A model generated the notes under the pieces. It ran no database searches and was not told where the DNA came from. It worked only from the letters and a program-made list of their open reading frames with translations. Below, piece after piece: positions 20,281 through 31,914 of a stretch of DNA of 64,000 nucleotides. The position numbers were made by a program, and so were the translations under genes. The DNA is taken from contig CAUWAG010000018.1 of the NCBI GenBank assembly GCA_963556695.1, positions 2,108,001 through 2,172,000 of the forward strand, given 5' to 3'. Each line of letters opens with the position of its first letter. The first letter of the stretch is position 1. The DNA is from Anthostomella pinea. Its lineage: Eukaryota; Ascomycota; Sordariomycetes; Xylariales; Xylariaceae.

Positions 20281-21872
20281 TTATTCTTTTGCTTCCGATC
20301 TCACGTAGAGCGAGTTCGAGCAAGCCACGGCGGGCGCGAAGTCGGCGTCCAGAGGCGCATCGGGGTCGACAAGGCTCATCTGCACCAGCTGTTAGCAACA
20401 CCGCACACTACACATTCCCACCTCCCAATCGTGTACCCGACACCTTCACGTACCTGAAACTTCACGACCAGGGCGGGTATGACCTTCTTCATCTGCATGA
20501 CCGCAATATTCTGGCCCAGACAGCTGCGCCGTCCCCGACTGAACCCCATGTGCGCCGCCTCCATCAGGCGCAGCGCCTCGCGGTCGGGCGTGAGCCAGCG
20601 CTCCGGGCGGAAGACACCCGCGTCCTCACCGTATAACTTGGTGTTGCGGTGGATGGCCGACGGGAAGCAGCCGACGCTGGTGCCGGCGGGGAAGAACATG
20701 CCGGCGATGGTGACGCCGCCGTCCGGCACCAGCCGCTCCATCGGCCACGTCGCCGACGAGAAGACGCGCATGCTCTCCTTGATGACGGCGGTGAGGTACG
20801 GCAGCTAGCTCACCGCCGCGAAGCTGGGGATCTCCGGCAGTTTGGCGCCCGCTAGCTCCTGTTCTAGCTTGTACATCGCGTCGGAGTTCTTCAGGAGGAA
20901 GTACAGCGCCGACGTGACCGACGCCGCTGTCGTGTCGCCCGCGTCTGAGATCGTCGACATCAGCATCCCCACCACGCCCGTCGTGTCCAGCGTCTGCGGG
21001 TTCGCCCTGCTGGCCGCGAGGAAGCTGCAGGAGGTCCGCGTGCTCGCTGCCGCCGCCGTCCTTCTTCTCCTGCGCGGCCGCCCTTGCGCGCAGCTTCCCC
21101 GCCGCCGCCGCCGCCATGCCCGACGGCGCGCGCGGGTTGCGGTACAGCAGGCGCTCCAAGCCCGGCAGCGACGACCAGCGGCCCCAGTGCGTGAAGCGGT
21201 CGCGGATCAGCTGGATCGAACCACCGACGTCGACCTCGGCCGCGAGGCACCCGATGGGCTCGCCGAAGCTGAAGCGGCCCGCCGCGTCCATCTTGTAGAA
21301 TAATATCGTATTCGCCAGGTCGAACGGCGTCGTCTTCTTCTTCCTGCCGATCACATCGAGCAGCTCGGCGATGGTCGCGTCGATCCACTTCTCGTAGTCC
21401 AGCGACGCGGTGGGCGTGAAGGCGTTCGCGACGGAGCGCCGAAGGGCGCCGTGGCGGGCCTCGTCGGCGGTGCTGACGAGATTCGGCACTTCTTTGCCGT
21501 TGGAGATTCCCACCAGGACCTTGTACGAATCCGCCTGTGCCGCTCGTCAGTCAAGCGTTTCCGGCGCATCCACCGGCATCCTCTACCTACCGTGATGAAG
21601 CCTGCTCGGCTGCCGTAGACGACATTGATGACCTCGGGGTCGCTGATACTGATGCTGCGGACTCCATAGCGCACAATGGGTCCGTACCGAGCGTGCAGCT
21701 CTATGAGCTTGGTTCTCAATTGCCCATTGCGCTGTTGGTAGGCTGGCCAGAGGTCGGTGGTACCGGCGAGGACCGGAGAAGGGGCCTTGCTCAGCTTCAG
21801 CCAGTTGGTTATCAGCCAGGTGCAGAGCAGTCCCAGTAGTAGGAGCGACAGCAAGGCGTATGATGTAGCCAT
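20281..21872 (-). pseudogene. Cytochrome P450, inactivated
   Basis: A nearly complete fungal microsomal P450. Exon 1 (21872-21591) begins with a membrane anchor (ALLSLLLLGLLCTWLI). Introns lie at 21535-21590 and 20380-20453. Diagnostic motifs: I-helix DAGDTTAAS, KESMR (ExxR), the FRPERW block and heme loop FSRGRRSCLG with its Cys. Defects: a one-base frameshift near 21020 just before the I-helix (LLQ then FLAASRANPQ in the other frame), and an in-frame TAG near 20803 in AAVS-stop-LPYL, where a Gln codon (CAG to TAG) is the simple source. Everything after both defects stays clean, so the loss looks recent. Substrate unknown. Confidence 0.85.
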
Positions 21873-21879
21873 CTTAAAT

Positions 21880-23570
21880 GTTTCTGATCCTTGCTTGTTG
21901 GGTCTTCTTCGGGCGAAAGAAGAGGAGCGAAACGTGGTATTCGTGTTATAGTCTTGCATATGTACACAAATGCCTGCTTCGCCGCACCTATTGTATTTTG
22001 TGTAAGCACTAACTTAGTTCAGTGATCCTCTATCATCACCAACAACGTCAGATCCCGATTGTCGCGACAATCTGACATTGTGTACAGAGTAGGTAGCCAA
22101 TCACAGTGATTTCAGATGCCCCGGGGCCAATCACTTGGGTATCATTGGCCACTGAATAGGGCGTAGACTCGATCCCTTGCTTTCGCATCCCACGAGGCCG
22201 GTGGTGTGCATGTCGTCGCCAAGCTGTACCAGGACCGGAGGATGCGGATGGCCGCTCCACCTGATTGTGCCTGTCGATGACGACAATGTTAACGAGCCTG
22301 GAAGTCTTCAACTCCTTTTTTGCCATTCGGAAAGGTGGTTCGACCAAGTCAGGGGTGTGTCAGGGGTATGTACAATGCCAATTTGTGACTGCAGAATGTT
22401 TACCCGCAGCAAATCGTTTTGCTTTGTCGGGATCGGTTGAGAAATCACGATCCATTCCCAAGAGAACGATATCAAACATGTCCAATATTGGGAACGGAGA
22501 AACATCTGGTTAATTGTCCGGATTGTCTGTCTATTCCTGGATCACGATTTTCTCTAGGCTCCCCTATCCATGGCCCCGCAAGGATTGGACATCCAGGCAT
22601 TCTGATAGGGCTATTAGTTCTACCCTTGTTTACCAAGTGGACCCAGGCATAGGAAGCACGGAGGATCAGACGATGAGACGATCAGACGATCAATCGTCAA
22701 GCCTAGCCCTCCACGAAAACATCGATTCAACAATGTGATTTGACGGCTAGCAGGCTATGAGCTATTCGCTCCCTACCTCGCTGGGTGCTCTTGCTGGACC
22801 ACTCGAGCTTTTGAATATTCGCGTCTGCTTCCACTCCTCGGGTCCGTATGAATACACCGGGTCGACGTCTGGATCCCAGCCGTTCGGTAATGACAGGCCT
22901 AGCAGGATCACTTACGGCCCACCACGGGCACAGCGGGGCCGCGTTTGGGGACAGGGGAGCGGAACAGATGGGACGACACCGCGCCAGCCCGCAGATAGAT
23001 GAATCCTCCCCCGCAGGCTTGTTTATTCGGCACGCTAGACACGGAATATCTTCCTGTGTCACATGAGATGACATCCATCAGCACCAGGTCAGGCGGTTCT
23101 GGCGACAACGTTCCCGTCCTCCCATGCCTGGCCCCTTCCGATGGCAGATGATTCGTACTGCGAATCGCGATACCAAGAGTTATGGTCCCTGTTCGGCAGA
23201 CATCCACCAGGCCCTGCAGGAAGTGAGCGAGAGGCCCTAATATGTCCTCAATCCGTTACGGTTATGGGTTCGTGAAGGGGTAGACGGAAATACACGCCTA
23301 TTTCACCACACATCCGATGTCATGGTGGACATCAAACGCGTGTCTACCCAAAGGATGCATCCCGATGTCTGGATCAGACTGCAGTATATATGCCTGCTTC
23401 GCTCCTCCCATGGCCCGAATCATAAGTTCTTCACTACGATACAGGTTCCCTTCCTACCACCCTCTTTCACACCTTCAGCGTTGATCCGCATCCATTCTTT
23501 CGTGCCTTGACGGTACTTCCCATTCCTTTTTACTTTATCCCTTAGGATCAACCTTCCAGAACACACCAGT
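21880..23570. other. Long intergenic region before the CDH gene
   Basis: Contains small minus-strand frames (for example near 22260-22505, with MFDIVLLGMDRDFS) that look protein-like but match no family and have no clear gene model. The last 200 bases, pyrimidine-rich, are the likely promoter of the cellobiose dehydrogenase. Confidence 0.35.
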
Positions 23571-23574
23571 CGTC

Positions 23575-26052
23575 ATGTTTAAGTCACTTGCCATCTGGCT
23601 GGCATCAGCCTTGACTGTCTCAGCAGCAGGAGCTTTGAACTACACGGACGACAACACTGGCATATCATTTTCTGGCTATTTCGACGGTGAGGGGTACACC
23701 ATTGGCCTGGCCATGCCCGAGAACCCCTCCACCGACCTCATCGCTCAAATCGTCAGCCCCTTGAAGGACGGCGAAGGATGGGGCGGCTTCGACTTCGGGG
23801 TCTCCATGGCGGGTTATCTTCTCATCGTTGCCTGGCCCAATGGTGACGATGTCGTCCTTTCACCTCGGATGGCCACCGGCTATACTACGCCCTCGGCCTA
23901 CACCGGGAACGTGACCTTGACACCCATTGCTGACGGAACATTTATCAACTCAACCCATCTTTCAGCGACGTTTCTGTGCGCTGGCTGCATTACTGGCAAC
24001 TCTGACAGCTTCTCGGCCAACGAAACTAATGCGGTTTTTGCATACGCATATTCTACCACCGCTGTGACGGATCCAACTGACTCCTCCACTGAGTTGTCCT
24101 ACCACACGGCAGGGTACTCTGCCTTCGGCATGACACTGGCTTATGCCAAGTCGGCCGACTATGATACATGGGCTGCAATGGCGAAGACCACCACCACCAC
24201 ACCAAGCGGCAACACCACCATTCCCAGCAACAGCACAACTCCCGGCAGCACTGCCACTCCCTCACCGACAAGCCAGCCGACGACGATCTCTAATGTTACT
24301 TACGACTACATCATCGGCGGAGGAGGTGCAGCTGGCCTTGTGGTTGCCGGCCGACTCGCCGAGACCGGAGCCTCTGTCCTCCTTCTGGAACGTGGTGGGC
24401 CTTCTACCGTCGCCACTGGCAGCGACGAGGCGGTCTCGTGGAACAGCTCCATAACACCCTACGATATCCCAGCGATGGACTACTACTTGGCGAGCTCCGG
24501 CGTATCCAGCCCCTACTGCACGGACACGGCGTCGATGGCCGGATGCGTCTTGGGTGGAGGTGGTGCAGTCAATGCCATGATGTATGTAAAGCCGCAAGAC
24601 GTCGACTTCAATGACAAGTGGCCCGCCGGCTGGAAGGCCGACGACGTTCGCAAGGCATCGGACCGCTTCTTCAGCCGGAACCCTGGCTCAGACATGCCGT
24701 CCGCAGATCACAAGCGATACGACCAGGGCACCTACAACTTGCTGTCGTCGTTCTTGGGAAAGGACGGTTTCAGCCCCGTCAAGCCGCTCGAAGAGCCCAA
24801 CAGGAAGGTCGACGTCTTCGCACACCCTCCATGGCTCGTGGAGAACGGCCTGCGCGGAGGACCAGTCAAGACGTACCTGCCGCAGGTGCAGGGCTTGAGC
24901 AATTTCAAACTATCAATGAACACCAACGTCATCCGCGCCGTTCGCAACGGAACTTGGGTTTCGGGAGTCGAGGTAGAGAAGCAGGACGGAACGCATGAGA
25001 TCATCAGGGTCACCCCTAACAGCGGTAAAGTCATCCTCGCCGCTGGTACCATGTCAACGCCTCGCATTCTCTTCTACAGTGGCATTGGCCCAGCAGACCA
25101 GCTCAAGGCCGTTCCTTCGACTGTCAAGATGCTGTCGCCGAGCCAGTGGATCGACCTGCCGGTGGGCGAGGGGGTGAAAGACCACCCCATCATCACCGTC
25201 ACCCTGGGCACCAAGAACAACGGGACTTTGACCGCCCTTGACGAGACGGCTTTCACCGCGCCCGATAACACTTCCATCTCCATGTTCGACCGAGGCTCGG
25301 GGCTCCTCACCCAGTCCGGCCAACGGCTAAACTTCTGGACCTCAGTCGTCTCGCCAAGCGATGGCAAGACCCGTTTCCTGCAGGGAACGTGCAACTCCCC
25401 GTCATCGAACATGGTCCGGATCAAGCTCTACGTGACGCACGGCCTGACCTCATCATCCAACCTCGTCCTGGACAGCACCGGCGAGCTGACGCAATTCACC
25501 CACGACCCCTGGCTGCAGACCCAAGGCGACATCGAGGCGTACGAGGGCTTCCTCGCGCGCCTGATCGCCATGGCCGGCAGGCCCGACTCGACGCTGACGC
25601 TGCAGCTCGCGGACGGCACGGACGCGCCGGCCGGGATCAACGCGACGGCGCTGCTCGCGGACCTGCGCTCGACGCTGACGCCCGGCGACCATTTCGTCGG
25701 CACGGCCAAGATGGGCCCGGACGACAGGCGTAGGGGCAATGGCACGGCGGTCGTCGACGACGATACGCGCGTCTATGGCACTGACAACCTGTTTGTCGTC
25801 GACGCCAGCATCCACCCGGACCTACCGACCGGCAATACGCAGGCCATCGTCATGGTCGCCGCCGAGCGCGCCGTAGAGAGAATCCTGGCGCTGGACGGGA
25901 TGGCTGTCGGACAACCCGCTGCTGGTAACCGTACTGGCGCTGGCAAGGCTCCGGGGGTTGGGGCGAAGAGAGTGCCGTTTCGGCAGTGTCGCGGGTGTGC
26001 GAGGGGGCTGGCAGGGCGGAGGCACGCCCTGAAGGATCTTCATGACGCTTGA
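23575..26052 (+). CDS. Cellobiose dehydrogenase (AA8 cytochrome + AA3_1 GMC domain)
   Basis: Extracellular flavocytochrome that oxidises cellobiose and oligosaccharides at FAD and passes electrons through a b-type heme to partners such as lytic polysaccharide monooxygenases. One intronless 825-codon frame. Residues 1-17 are a signal peptide. Residues about 20-200 are the cytochrome domain, with likely heme ligands Met78 (GVSMAGYLL) and His177 (SYHTAGYSAFG). Residues about 204-240 form a Thr/Ser/Pro linker. From 243 comes the GMC oxidoreductase: YDYIIGGGGAAGLVVAGRL (FAD binding), GGGGAVNAMMYV, and the catalytic pair His706 (GDHFVGTAKMG) and Asn754 (PTGNTQA). After about 773 there is a 52-residue Gly/Arg-rich tail and no cellulose-binding module. 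Ordinary high-GC codon use; looks functional. Confidence 0.95.
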   Translation: MFKSLAIWLASALTVSAAGALNYTDDNTGISFSGYFDGEGYTIGLAMPENPSTDLIAQIVSPLKDGEGWGGFDFGVSMAGYLLIVAWPNGDDVVLSPRMATGYTTPSAYTGNVTLTPIADGTFINSTHLSATFLCAGCITGNSDSFSANETNAVFAYAYSTTAVTDPTDSSTELSYHTAGYSAFGMTLAYAKSADYDTWAAMAKTTTTTPSGNTTIPSNSTTPGSTATPSPTSQPTTISNVTYDYIIGGGGAAGLVVAGRLAETGASVLLLERGGPSTVATGSDEAVSWNSSITPYDIPAMDYYLASSGVSSPYCTDTASMAGCVLGGGGAVNAMMYVKPQDVDFNDKWPAGWKADDVRKASDRFFSRNPGSDMPSADHKRYDQGTYNLLSSFLGKDGFSPVKPLEEPNRKVDVFAHPPWLVENGLRGGPVKTYLPQVQGLSNFKLSMNTNVIRAVRNGTWVSGVEVEKQDGTHEIIRVTPNSGKVILAAGTMSTPRILFYSGIGPADQLKAVPSTVKMLSPSQWIDLPVGEGVKDHPIITVTLGTKNNGTLTALDETAFTAPDNTSISMFDRGSGLLTQSGQRLNFWTSVVSPSDGKTRFLQGTCNSPSSNMVRIKLYVTHGLTSSSNLVLDSTGELTQFTHDPWLQTQGDIEAYEGFLARLIAMAGRPDSTLTLQLADGTDAPAGINATALLADLRSTLTPGDHFVGTAKMGPDDRRRGNGTAVVDDDTRVYGTDNLFVVDASIHPDLPTGNTQAIVMVAAERAVERILALDGMAVGQPAAGNRTGAGKAPGVGAKRVPFRQCRGCARGLAGRRHALKDLHDA

Positions 26053-26059
26053 GTGCGGG

Positions 26060-26374
26060 TACAGGTGCTTGTGAGTGTGAGTGACTGTTATAGATGGCTT
26101 TGGTGTTTAGAACTACTTTCTGTATATATTTACTCTTCTGTACATTCTAGCTACTGCAGATTTCATCGCATATACCTACTATTTTCCACCCCTTGGACGG
26201 TGTCGTTACATTCATACGGCATAAATCACTCCCGAAGCAGTTGCGGTCTGTAGAATTTGTCACTTCTGGTAGTTCTGCTCACGAGGATGATAGAATCCGT
26301 GCGGCGCCAGCCGCCTCCTAATGTATATTGGAGCATTCTCGCTCCCAGTCCTTGGGGCCCTGGACAGAGGACTC
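26060..26374. other. Intergenic between convergent genes
   Basis: The 3' region of the CDH gene; no gene seen. Confidence 0.5.
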
Positions 26375-27121
26375 CTAATCAGCCTTCTGCAACTCGACAC
26401 GCTCGACGGCATACGATCTGAGCCTCTGCTTCTCCTCCTCGCTTAAAGAAGCCCACGGAGGCAGATCCGAGCTTTCGTTGCTCTCCTTCGTCTCCACGAG
26501 CTCAGCATCCCCATGAGTCCCATGCAAATCAACACACTCAAAGCTCCTCATCCCAAGGTTCGGGTAGGTCGTAAACCGGTCCAGCAACAACCCCGAGAAG
26601 TCCTGCGTCAAGAAGTGCACAAACCTACCATACGTAATAACCACAATCCGCGCATCATCGCCCGCCATGCACACCAGCCTCCGGATCTCCCAGCGCGCCT
26701 GCCGCGCGCGCTCCTCCACGAGCGCGACGTCGGGCTCCCACTGCGAGCCCTGGACCTTCCACCACCAGTGCTTGTCGAGCCCCGAGACGTCAACGCGGCA
26801 CGTGAACTCGTTCTGCAGCGCCTTGACGGGCGAGCCCGTGTCGCAGTCGTGCCAGCCCGTCTCCTGCAGCTCGCCCAGCAGGATGGCTTTGTGGCCGTTG
26901 TTGAGCACTTTTTCGAAGGCGTTGACGGCGGTGCGGACGCAGCGCCACATGGGGGAGGATATCAGGTGGGTCACTTTGTTGGCGTGCGGGTAGGACCTGC
27001 GGAGCTTGTAGCACTGCTGTTCGCCGGCGTCGGTTAGGCTGGGGCCGCGCATGCTGCAAGTGCCTGGGTGTTTGTCCTCCCAGGACTCGGCGTGGCGGAT
27101 TATGTCGATTATTGGTGCCAT
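26375..27121 (-). CDS. Histidine-phosphatase (phosphoglycerate mutase-like) protein with altered active site
   Basis: A 248-residue intronless protein of the fungal phosphoglycerate mutase-like branch of the histidine phosphatase superfamily. Seen: IIRHAES with His10, SLTDAGEQQ, SPMWRCVRTA with Arg60, ELQETGWHDCDTG. The second catalytic block reads VVITYGRFVHFL, whereas the family has a His in place of Tyr164 (THGGF). The change His to Tyr needs one C-to-T base. Without this His the usual acid/base machinery is missing, so the protein may be catalytically dead, or Tyr may be tolerated. The rest of the frame is clean and ends in TAG. Substrate unknown. Confidence 0.8.
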   Translation of the reverse strand: MAPIIDIIRHAESWEDKHPGTCSMRGPSLTDAGEQQCYKLRRSYPHANKVTHLISSPMWRCVRTAVNAFEKVLNNGHKAILLGELQETGWHDCDTGSPVKALQNEFTCRVDVSGLDKHWWWKVQGSQWEPDVALVEERARQARWEIRRLVCMAGDDARIVVITYGRFVHFLTQDFSGLLLDRFTTYPNLGMRSFECVDLHGTHGDAELVETKESNESSDLPPWASLSEEEKQRLRSYAVERVELQKAD

Positions 27122-28026
27122 CTTATCTGGAATTTTGACTTCTTTTTGGTTGCCAGAAGCGGCGGAAGAATGGCAAACCCCTGGTTTTGGTGGTCGTCGT
27201 CGTTGAACGTGGCAGTCGGGATCTTATCATTCAAGTATGCGGCGCAGTGGTTTTCGTTTTGGAGTTTTCTTCGACATTGCAAGTGTCAAAGTATGGCAGC
27301 TGCTTGTTTATCTGACTTCATGTCTTTGTCAGGTCGGAGCGGTCCTAGATCTGATTGTCCAGATGTTGGTTGTTGCCTCCTCCTTCGTGAGTCTTTGTGC
27401 GTGACCACTGACAAAGACTGACTGCGCCATAGAAACATCTACCGACCATCCTCCAGTGACATAGAACGGAAGCTAACAATAGGTCGGATGACGCGCGCTG
27501 GGCGAAACGGTTGCAAGTCTCCATGTTCCATAGGCTTACCATGGAAGGGACTCAACTGGTTTTGACTGCGTCGTTCCAAATGCTCAATATTGGACATCCG
27601 GATATGTCTGTGATAAGTCTATGTTGTGCCGTCGTGACAGACCTTCATGTGCATATTTTTGAGGATGGGTACACTCAGCCCTCATATTGAAGTATCCATA
27701 CACGCATGTTGGCAAGATTCCAGATTACCAGTGGGAAATTTGAAATATTGGAATAGGCATCAAGGAATACGGACCTAGAATTTGATATACTACTGATCAT
27801 GACTGTTCGAGTTTTCTTATCACAAATTCGATAAATATACCGTTGTTTGCTGAGGCGGGTGGATCATGGTTGTGTATGATACGTTATAGGTCAGGACTTT
27901 GATTACAACACTCTACCGGTGATGCCGAAGCATGATGTTCAACCTACTGACTCAAGGCACCTCTAACATGATTCCCTATTCTGTGGCTCCTCGAAGTCTG
28001 CGGTGTTCTCACGCGAGCGGCGCCTA
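27122..28026. other. Intergenic, no gene seen
   Basis: Only short frames; AT-richer toward 27.7-27.9 kb. Confidence 0.45.
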
Positions 28027-29202
28027 TCAAGCCCCTTGGGCTTTGCTGGATCCTGAAGCTGTTTTATCATTATGTTCACCAACTGGCCCAGGCATGGCCC
28101 CCGTGCTCGTGACTGGTCCAGGGAGCTTCTCCTTTTCGTTGTCCCTGTCTGGATCTCCCCAGCCAGCTTGCCTGGTGAGTACTAGGTCGGGCCTGCTGTA
28201 CTCACTGCTTGGCGACGTGCGGTTCAGCGGGATATGGTTGGTGCGCCAGTCGAAAACACTTCTGTACACCATTCGGTAGGCTGAGATGGCGAAAATCGTC
28301 CCGATGAAGGCTCCAGCAAGGATGTCCCACCAGTGGTGGGTGTGGTCGAGCGTGAGTGTCCCGCAGACCAAGACTGCACCCAGAAGCGGCAGAAAGAGGA
28401 GCACGAGCTTCCACATTGGGGCATGATAGTTCGCGAATACCTTCATCTTGGCGTTGAGCCACAGGAACAGATAGACGCCGCCTGTCGTGATGATTGTCGA
28501 ATGGCCGCTCGGAAAACTTTGTTGTGCGTTGTAGAGTGCGTTGTTTTTGGGAACTGTGCATATGTTCGCGTTCCACATGATTCCGCCGAAGCCCGCCCCG
28601 GATGCCCCTGGCGGAATCTTTGGTTGGCAAAACTCGTAGAACTGGGGTCTGAAGCCACCGATCAACCATTTCACCATGACTTGGAAGGTAGTGGCGCATA
28701 TCACGGCGTAGACGAGGCCGAGGATGCCGTTGTTGAGATCCCAAAAGTTTTGAATACGGATCTGTGCCAATAGCATAACAGCCATTGGAATGCAGACGCC
28801 CAGTACTCCAGCAACCGTTGACGGTATGATTTGTGTGCGCAGCGGGTACGCAAGGTTAGGATTAGTCAGTGTGAACGACCGACTTCCCATTGGGGGCCCT
28901 GCTCGAAATACCTGCACGGCGGAGTATCAGCACACGGAGCACCCTCCATGGAGTCAACGACTTGCCGTGGTCGCGATTGTCCCCAAGATGACCATCGTCA
29001 GAAGGTCGGGCCAGGTCATCTTCAGCCACTGCAGGAAGGTTGGCCTCTGCTCCATCGTGTACTCATCCCTGTAGACACATCGCGATGAGAAGCGTCGGAA
29101 ACGGCCGGCGGGAGCGGGGTGGTTTGTTGTAGGTAGGGTAGAGACATCGCGAGAGTCTCGCGGAGGTTCGGCACTTCGATGACGTCTTGAAAAGGGCCTC
29201 AT
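28027..29202 (-). CDS. PAP2-family membrane lipid phosphatase
   Basis: Integral-membrane phosphatase of the PAP2 superfamily, which removes phosphate from lipids such as phosphatidate or diacylglycerol pyrophosphate. Two exons (29202-28966 and 28911-28027) give 373 residues. The 54-nt intron is GC-AG (GCAAGT...GTGCAG). Exon 1 ends in a membrane segment (WPDLLTMVILGTIATT). Exon 2 has the PAP2 motifs: KWLIGGFRP (about 160-168), SFPSGHS (about 212-218) and LDHTHHWWDIL (about 268-277), within about six hydrophobic helices. In motif three the usual Arg of SR-x5-H-x3-D is replaced (TLTLDHTHHWWD), as in some fungal subgroups. The hydrophilic Pro/Ser-rich tail is probably cytosolic. Confidence 0.9.
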
Positions 29203-30673
29203 CGATGAGGTAATGCCGATGTCGATGGCTGAGGGTATGGGGCGAATCTGAGGTGAAAATAGCTAAATGTTTGTGTCTAGACTGGTGGATTGATGGAGGA
29301 TAGTAAAAGTACGACTGTCTGAGGAAGTGGACGAGCAAGTTGGGTAGATTTGACCAGAAAACTGACGCAGGATGATGCACGTCATGTCTTCCTCCCTGCG
29401 ACTTACAATCACTCCTCGCAGTGGTGACATCTGCGAACCGCCCTTTCCCTGAATGGGTGTTCCTGTTGGTCAGCCCAAATTGGCGAGGTAGGTAGTCACT
29501 GCCTACGGACAATATGACTGCTGTATGCGCGGATACAGTCACGCCTCATAAGTGTCCGTCCGTCATGCCTCCTGTCAACTCTTCAATATTAGTACAATGT
29601 GAGAGCAATATCCCGGATCCGATGAGTGCGTGATGAACAGTACAGCGTTGTTGTATTCAGGAAAAGGTCTATCTACTCTGTTCTGGTGTGCGATCGCTAT
29701 ATATGGGGGCCACGGAGCCTGTGTCACCCGACACGGCAACTGGCAGCCTCATCATGCTTACATATACAGATGGATTCTGCTCACACAATGGAATAATCGC
29801 CCTGGAATAAGCAGGTCTAATGCGATCAGCCGTATTCAATGCTTATTCCAGACTGCATATTACAGATATAATAATTACACCTTTTGCTTGATGAACCGGG
29901 GGTATGCGGAAATTTCTGGAGGCTCAGTGTAGTCATGACCCTTCACCCATTCTGATTGCGATTGAAGGTCGACGAGCCGACAGCGTTTCCAAACCATCCA
30001 TCGCTCGACGGAAGAAAGACGGTTGCTCCTTTCTCAGGATCACATAGGCCACTTTTTAGCCTGCACGTTCGATATATCCCAGTTCCGTACCAAGGTATCA
30101 ACAATTTCCACTGTCTTTCCTGTCCCTTCAGGGCATCAGAATTTTAGTTACTTGCGCCCAAATGAAATTGGAGAAATGCGGACTACTATGGCGCGCCATT
30201 GCAGGAGGCCCATCCAGACAATTACTGGCATGATATACCACCCTCCGGGATGATTATGGCCCGCGTGGAAGAGACAGCGCTAAGTACATTGGAAGACAAC
30301 TGAACATGTGCAACCATCGCTCGGTGGTTATGTCCAAGTGCAACATACAACCATCACGATCGAGTTGCTATACAAATGGGCACTTGGTTGTGAGAAAGAG
30401 AAAGCTCCCAAGGGCTGCACGAGAAGAGGACTATGAGGGTTCACATGGGCGGGTTGCGCGTATTGTCCAATTGGTGACAGATTTACGCCGTAGAGTCAAG
30501 GACCTTAATGTCCTAGAAAGTCTCCTGCCGGGATGGGACCCTGCCGCGGTCTACTCGGGATTGGTCAAACAGCACACAGACACACAGGGATTCACACAAA
30601 TTTGGTGCAAGATTTTCAAATGGTAGAGTCAATGTCCTTCCTTGATTCATGGTGTGAGAATAATCCTGAAAAG
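29203..30673. other. Intergenic, no gene seen
   Basis: Promoter side of the PAP2 gene, then about 1.2 kb without a recognisable gene or repeat. Confidence 0.4.
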
Positions 30674-30964
30674 CTACGCGCAGTAATCCCTTCCGTAGAT
30701 GACAGAGATATGTTCTCCGTACGCCTCCTCAGTGTGCTGTTTGGCCCTCGCGGCCTGGCAGCGCCAGCTGCCGAAGTGATACCAGACCACCGACCGTCCG
30801 CCTCCAATCTCTCCGATGTCCAGGACTGTGTCTATGTCCCCAAACATGAACGGGGCCCAGAGGGCTTCGAGGGAATGCTGAGTCGCCCCAAGGCCCTCAA
30901 TCCGCAGGACCCGGCTGCGGCCGTTGGCCGGATCTTCTTTAGAACCGATTCTGTTCCATGCCAC
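30674..30964 (-). pseudogene. RRM-like dispersed family, copy 1 (C-terminal half)
   Basis: The minus strand reads WNRIGSKEDPANGRSRVLRI, then LEALWAPFMFGDIDTVLDIG, then SVVWYHFGSWRCQAARAKQ, ending DYCA. The same order of blocks occurs at 41941-42522, 44481-45282 and 47052-47232. The N-terminal RRM-like half is missing because a LINE fragment begins at about 30965, directly where the upstream exon should be. Family function unknown. The blocks suggest an RNA-binding fold (SLWITNLP and AKLVFFE as RNP2/RNP1 in the other copies). Confidence 0.6.
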
Positions 30965-31914
30965 GCATCACTACAAGGTCAATGGATGCCCAAGAAAGGT
31001 CATCAGTGCGGAAGGATTGACAATCAATGTTACCGACATTGCTGTTGCTAATGAAATTAAAGCCCAAACAGGTGACAGACCTTTAAGGTGCATACTCTCA
31101 AGGAACACAGTTGATTCTGATCCGGAGACCACATGGGTGATCTCTCTGTCCCGTGCAGCAAAGAAACCATTTATGCTTTTTGCTCACTTAATAACCTCGA
31201 GGCACATTCAATACTCCCCCAAGGTTCACCAGTGTGCGAGCTGCTTCAGATACCATGATAGGAACTACCGATATGAAAAGCAAGTATATGCACATTGTGC
31301 CAGTACAGTACACCAGGGGGAGTGCAAAAAACCAATCCCAAAATGTGTTAATTGCAAAGGACCTCAAGCTGCCAATTTCGACAAATGCCCTGCACGCCCC
31401 AAGGTTGTGAAAGGCATCATCCACAAACACACATGGGAGCAAATCCAGGAAATAAGGCTAGCCGGAGAAAGAGCCAGATCCAAGGCCTTCAATAAAACAG
31501 GCAGAAACCAAGCTGGGTCAACACCCAGCAACAATAACAAAGACATCACAATGTAAATCGATACAACAGATACAACTCATCCCAGAGATACCGATACCAT
31601 TGTTGCCAGTCAATGTTAGGTACATCAAATGAAACATATATGATTGATTGATTGATTGTATTTAACGTGGGGGGTAGCTCCTCAGTAGTGCAAACCACGC
31701 CTCCCAGAGCCTCTGCATCGCAGGGTTCTGGAGGTCTCAAGATAATAAGTACAGTCAGTCCCGCTCACGGGCCCATCCCCGTTGTTGCGGCGGTATGACC
31801 TTGGGGTCATCCATCTGGTCCTTCAAGAAAAGCTATCTATCGAGGGCAGATTATTGAAAAAAATTTGCTCTTCTCCATGAATTTTGCCCATTCTGTGTTC
31901 CTCTCCCTTAAGTA

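Noticed and set aside
22727..23074. 115-codon minus frame with several Cys upstream of the CDH gene
   Set aside because: Cys spacing matches no zinc finger, and the plus strand is equally open; no support for a gene.
17319..29202. A secondary-metabolite gene cluster (SDR, deacetylase, P450, oxidoreductase, phosphatase)
   Set aside because: There is no PKS, NRPS, terpene or other backbone enzyme, no pathway regulator, and the P450 is dead.
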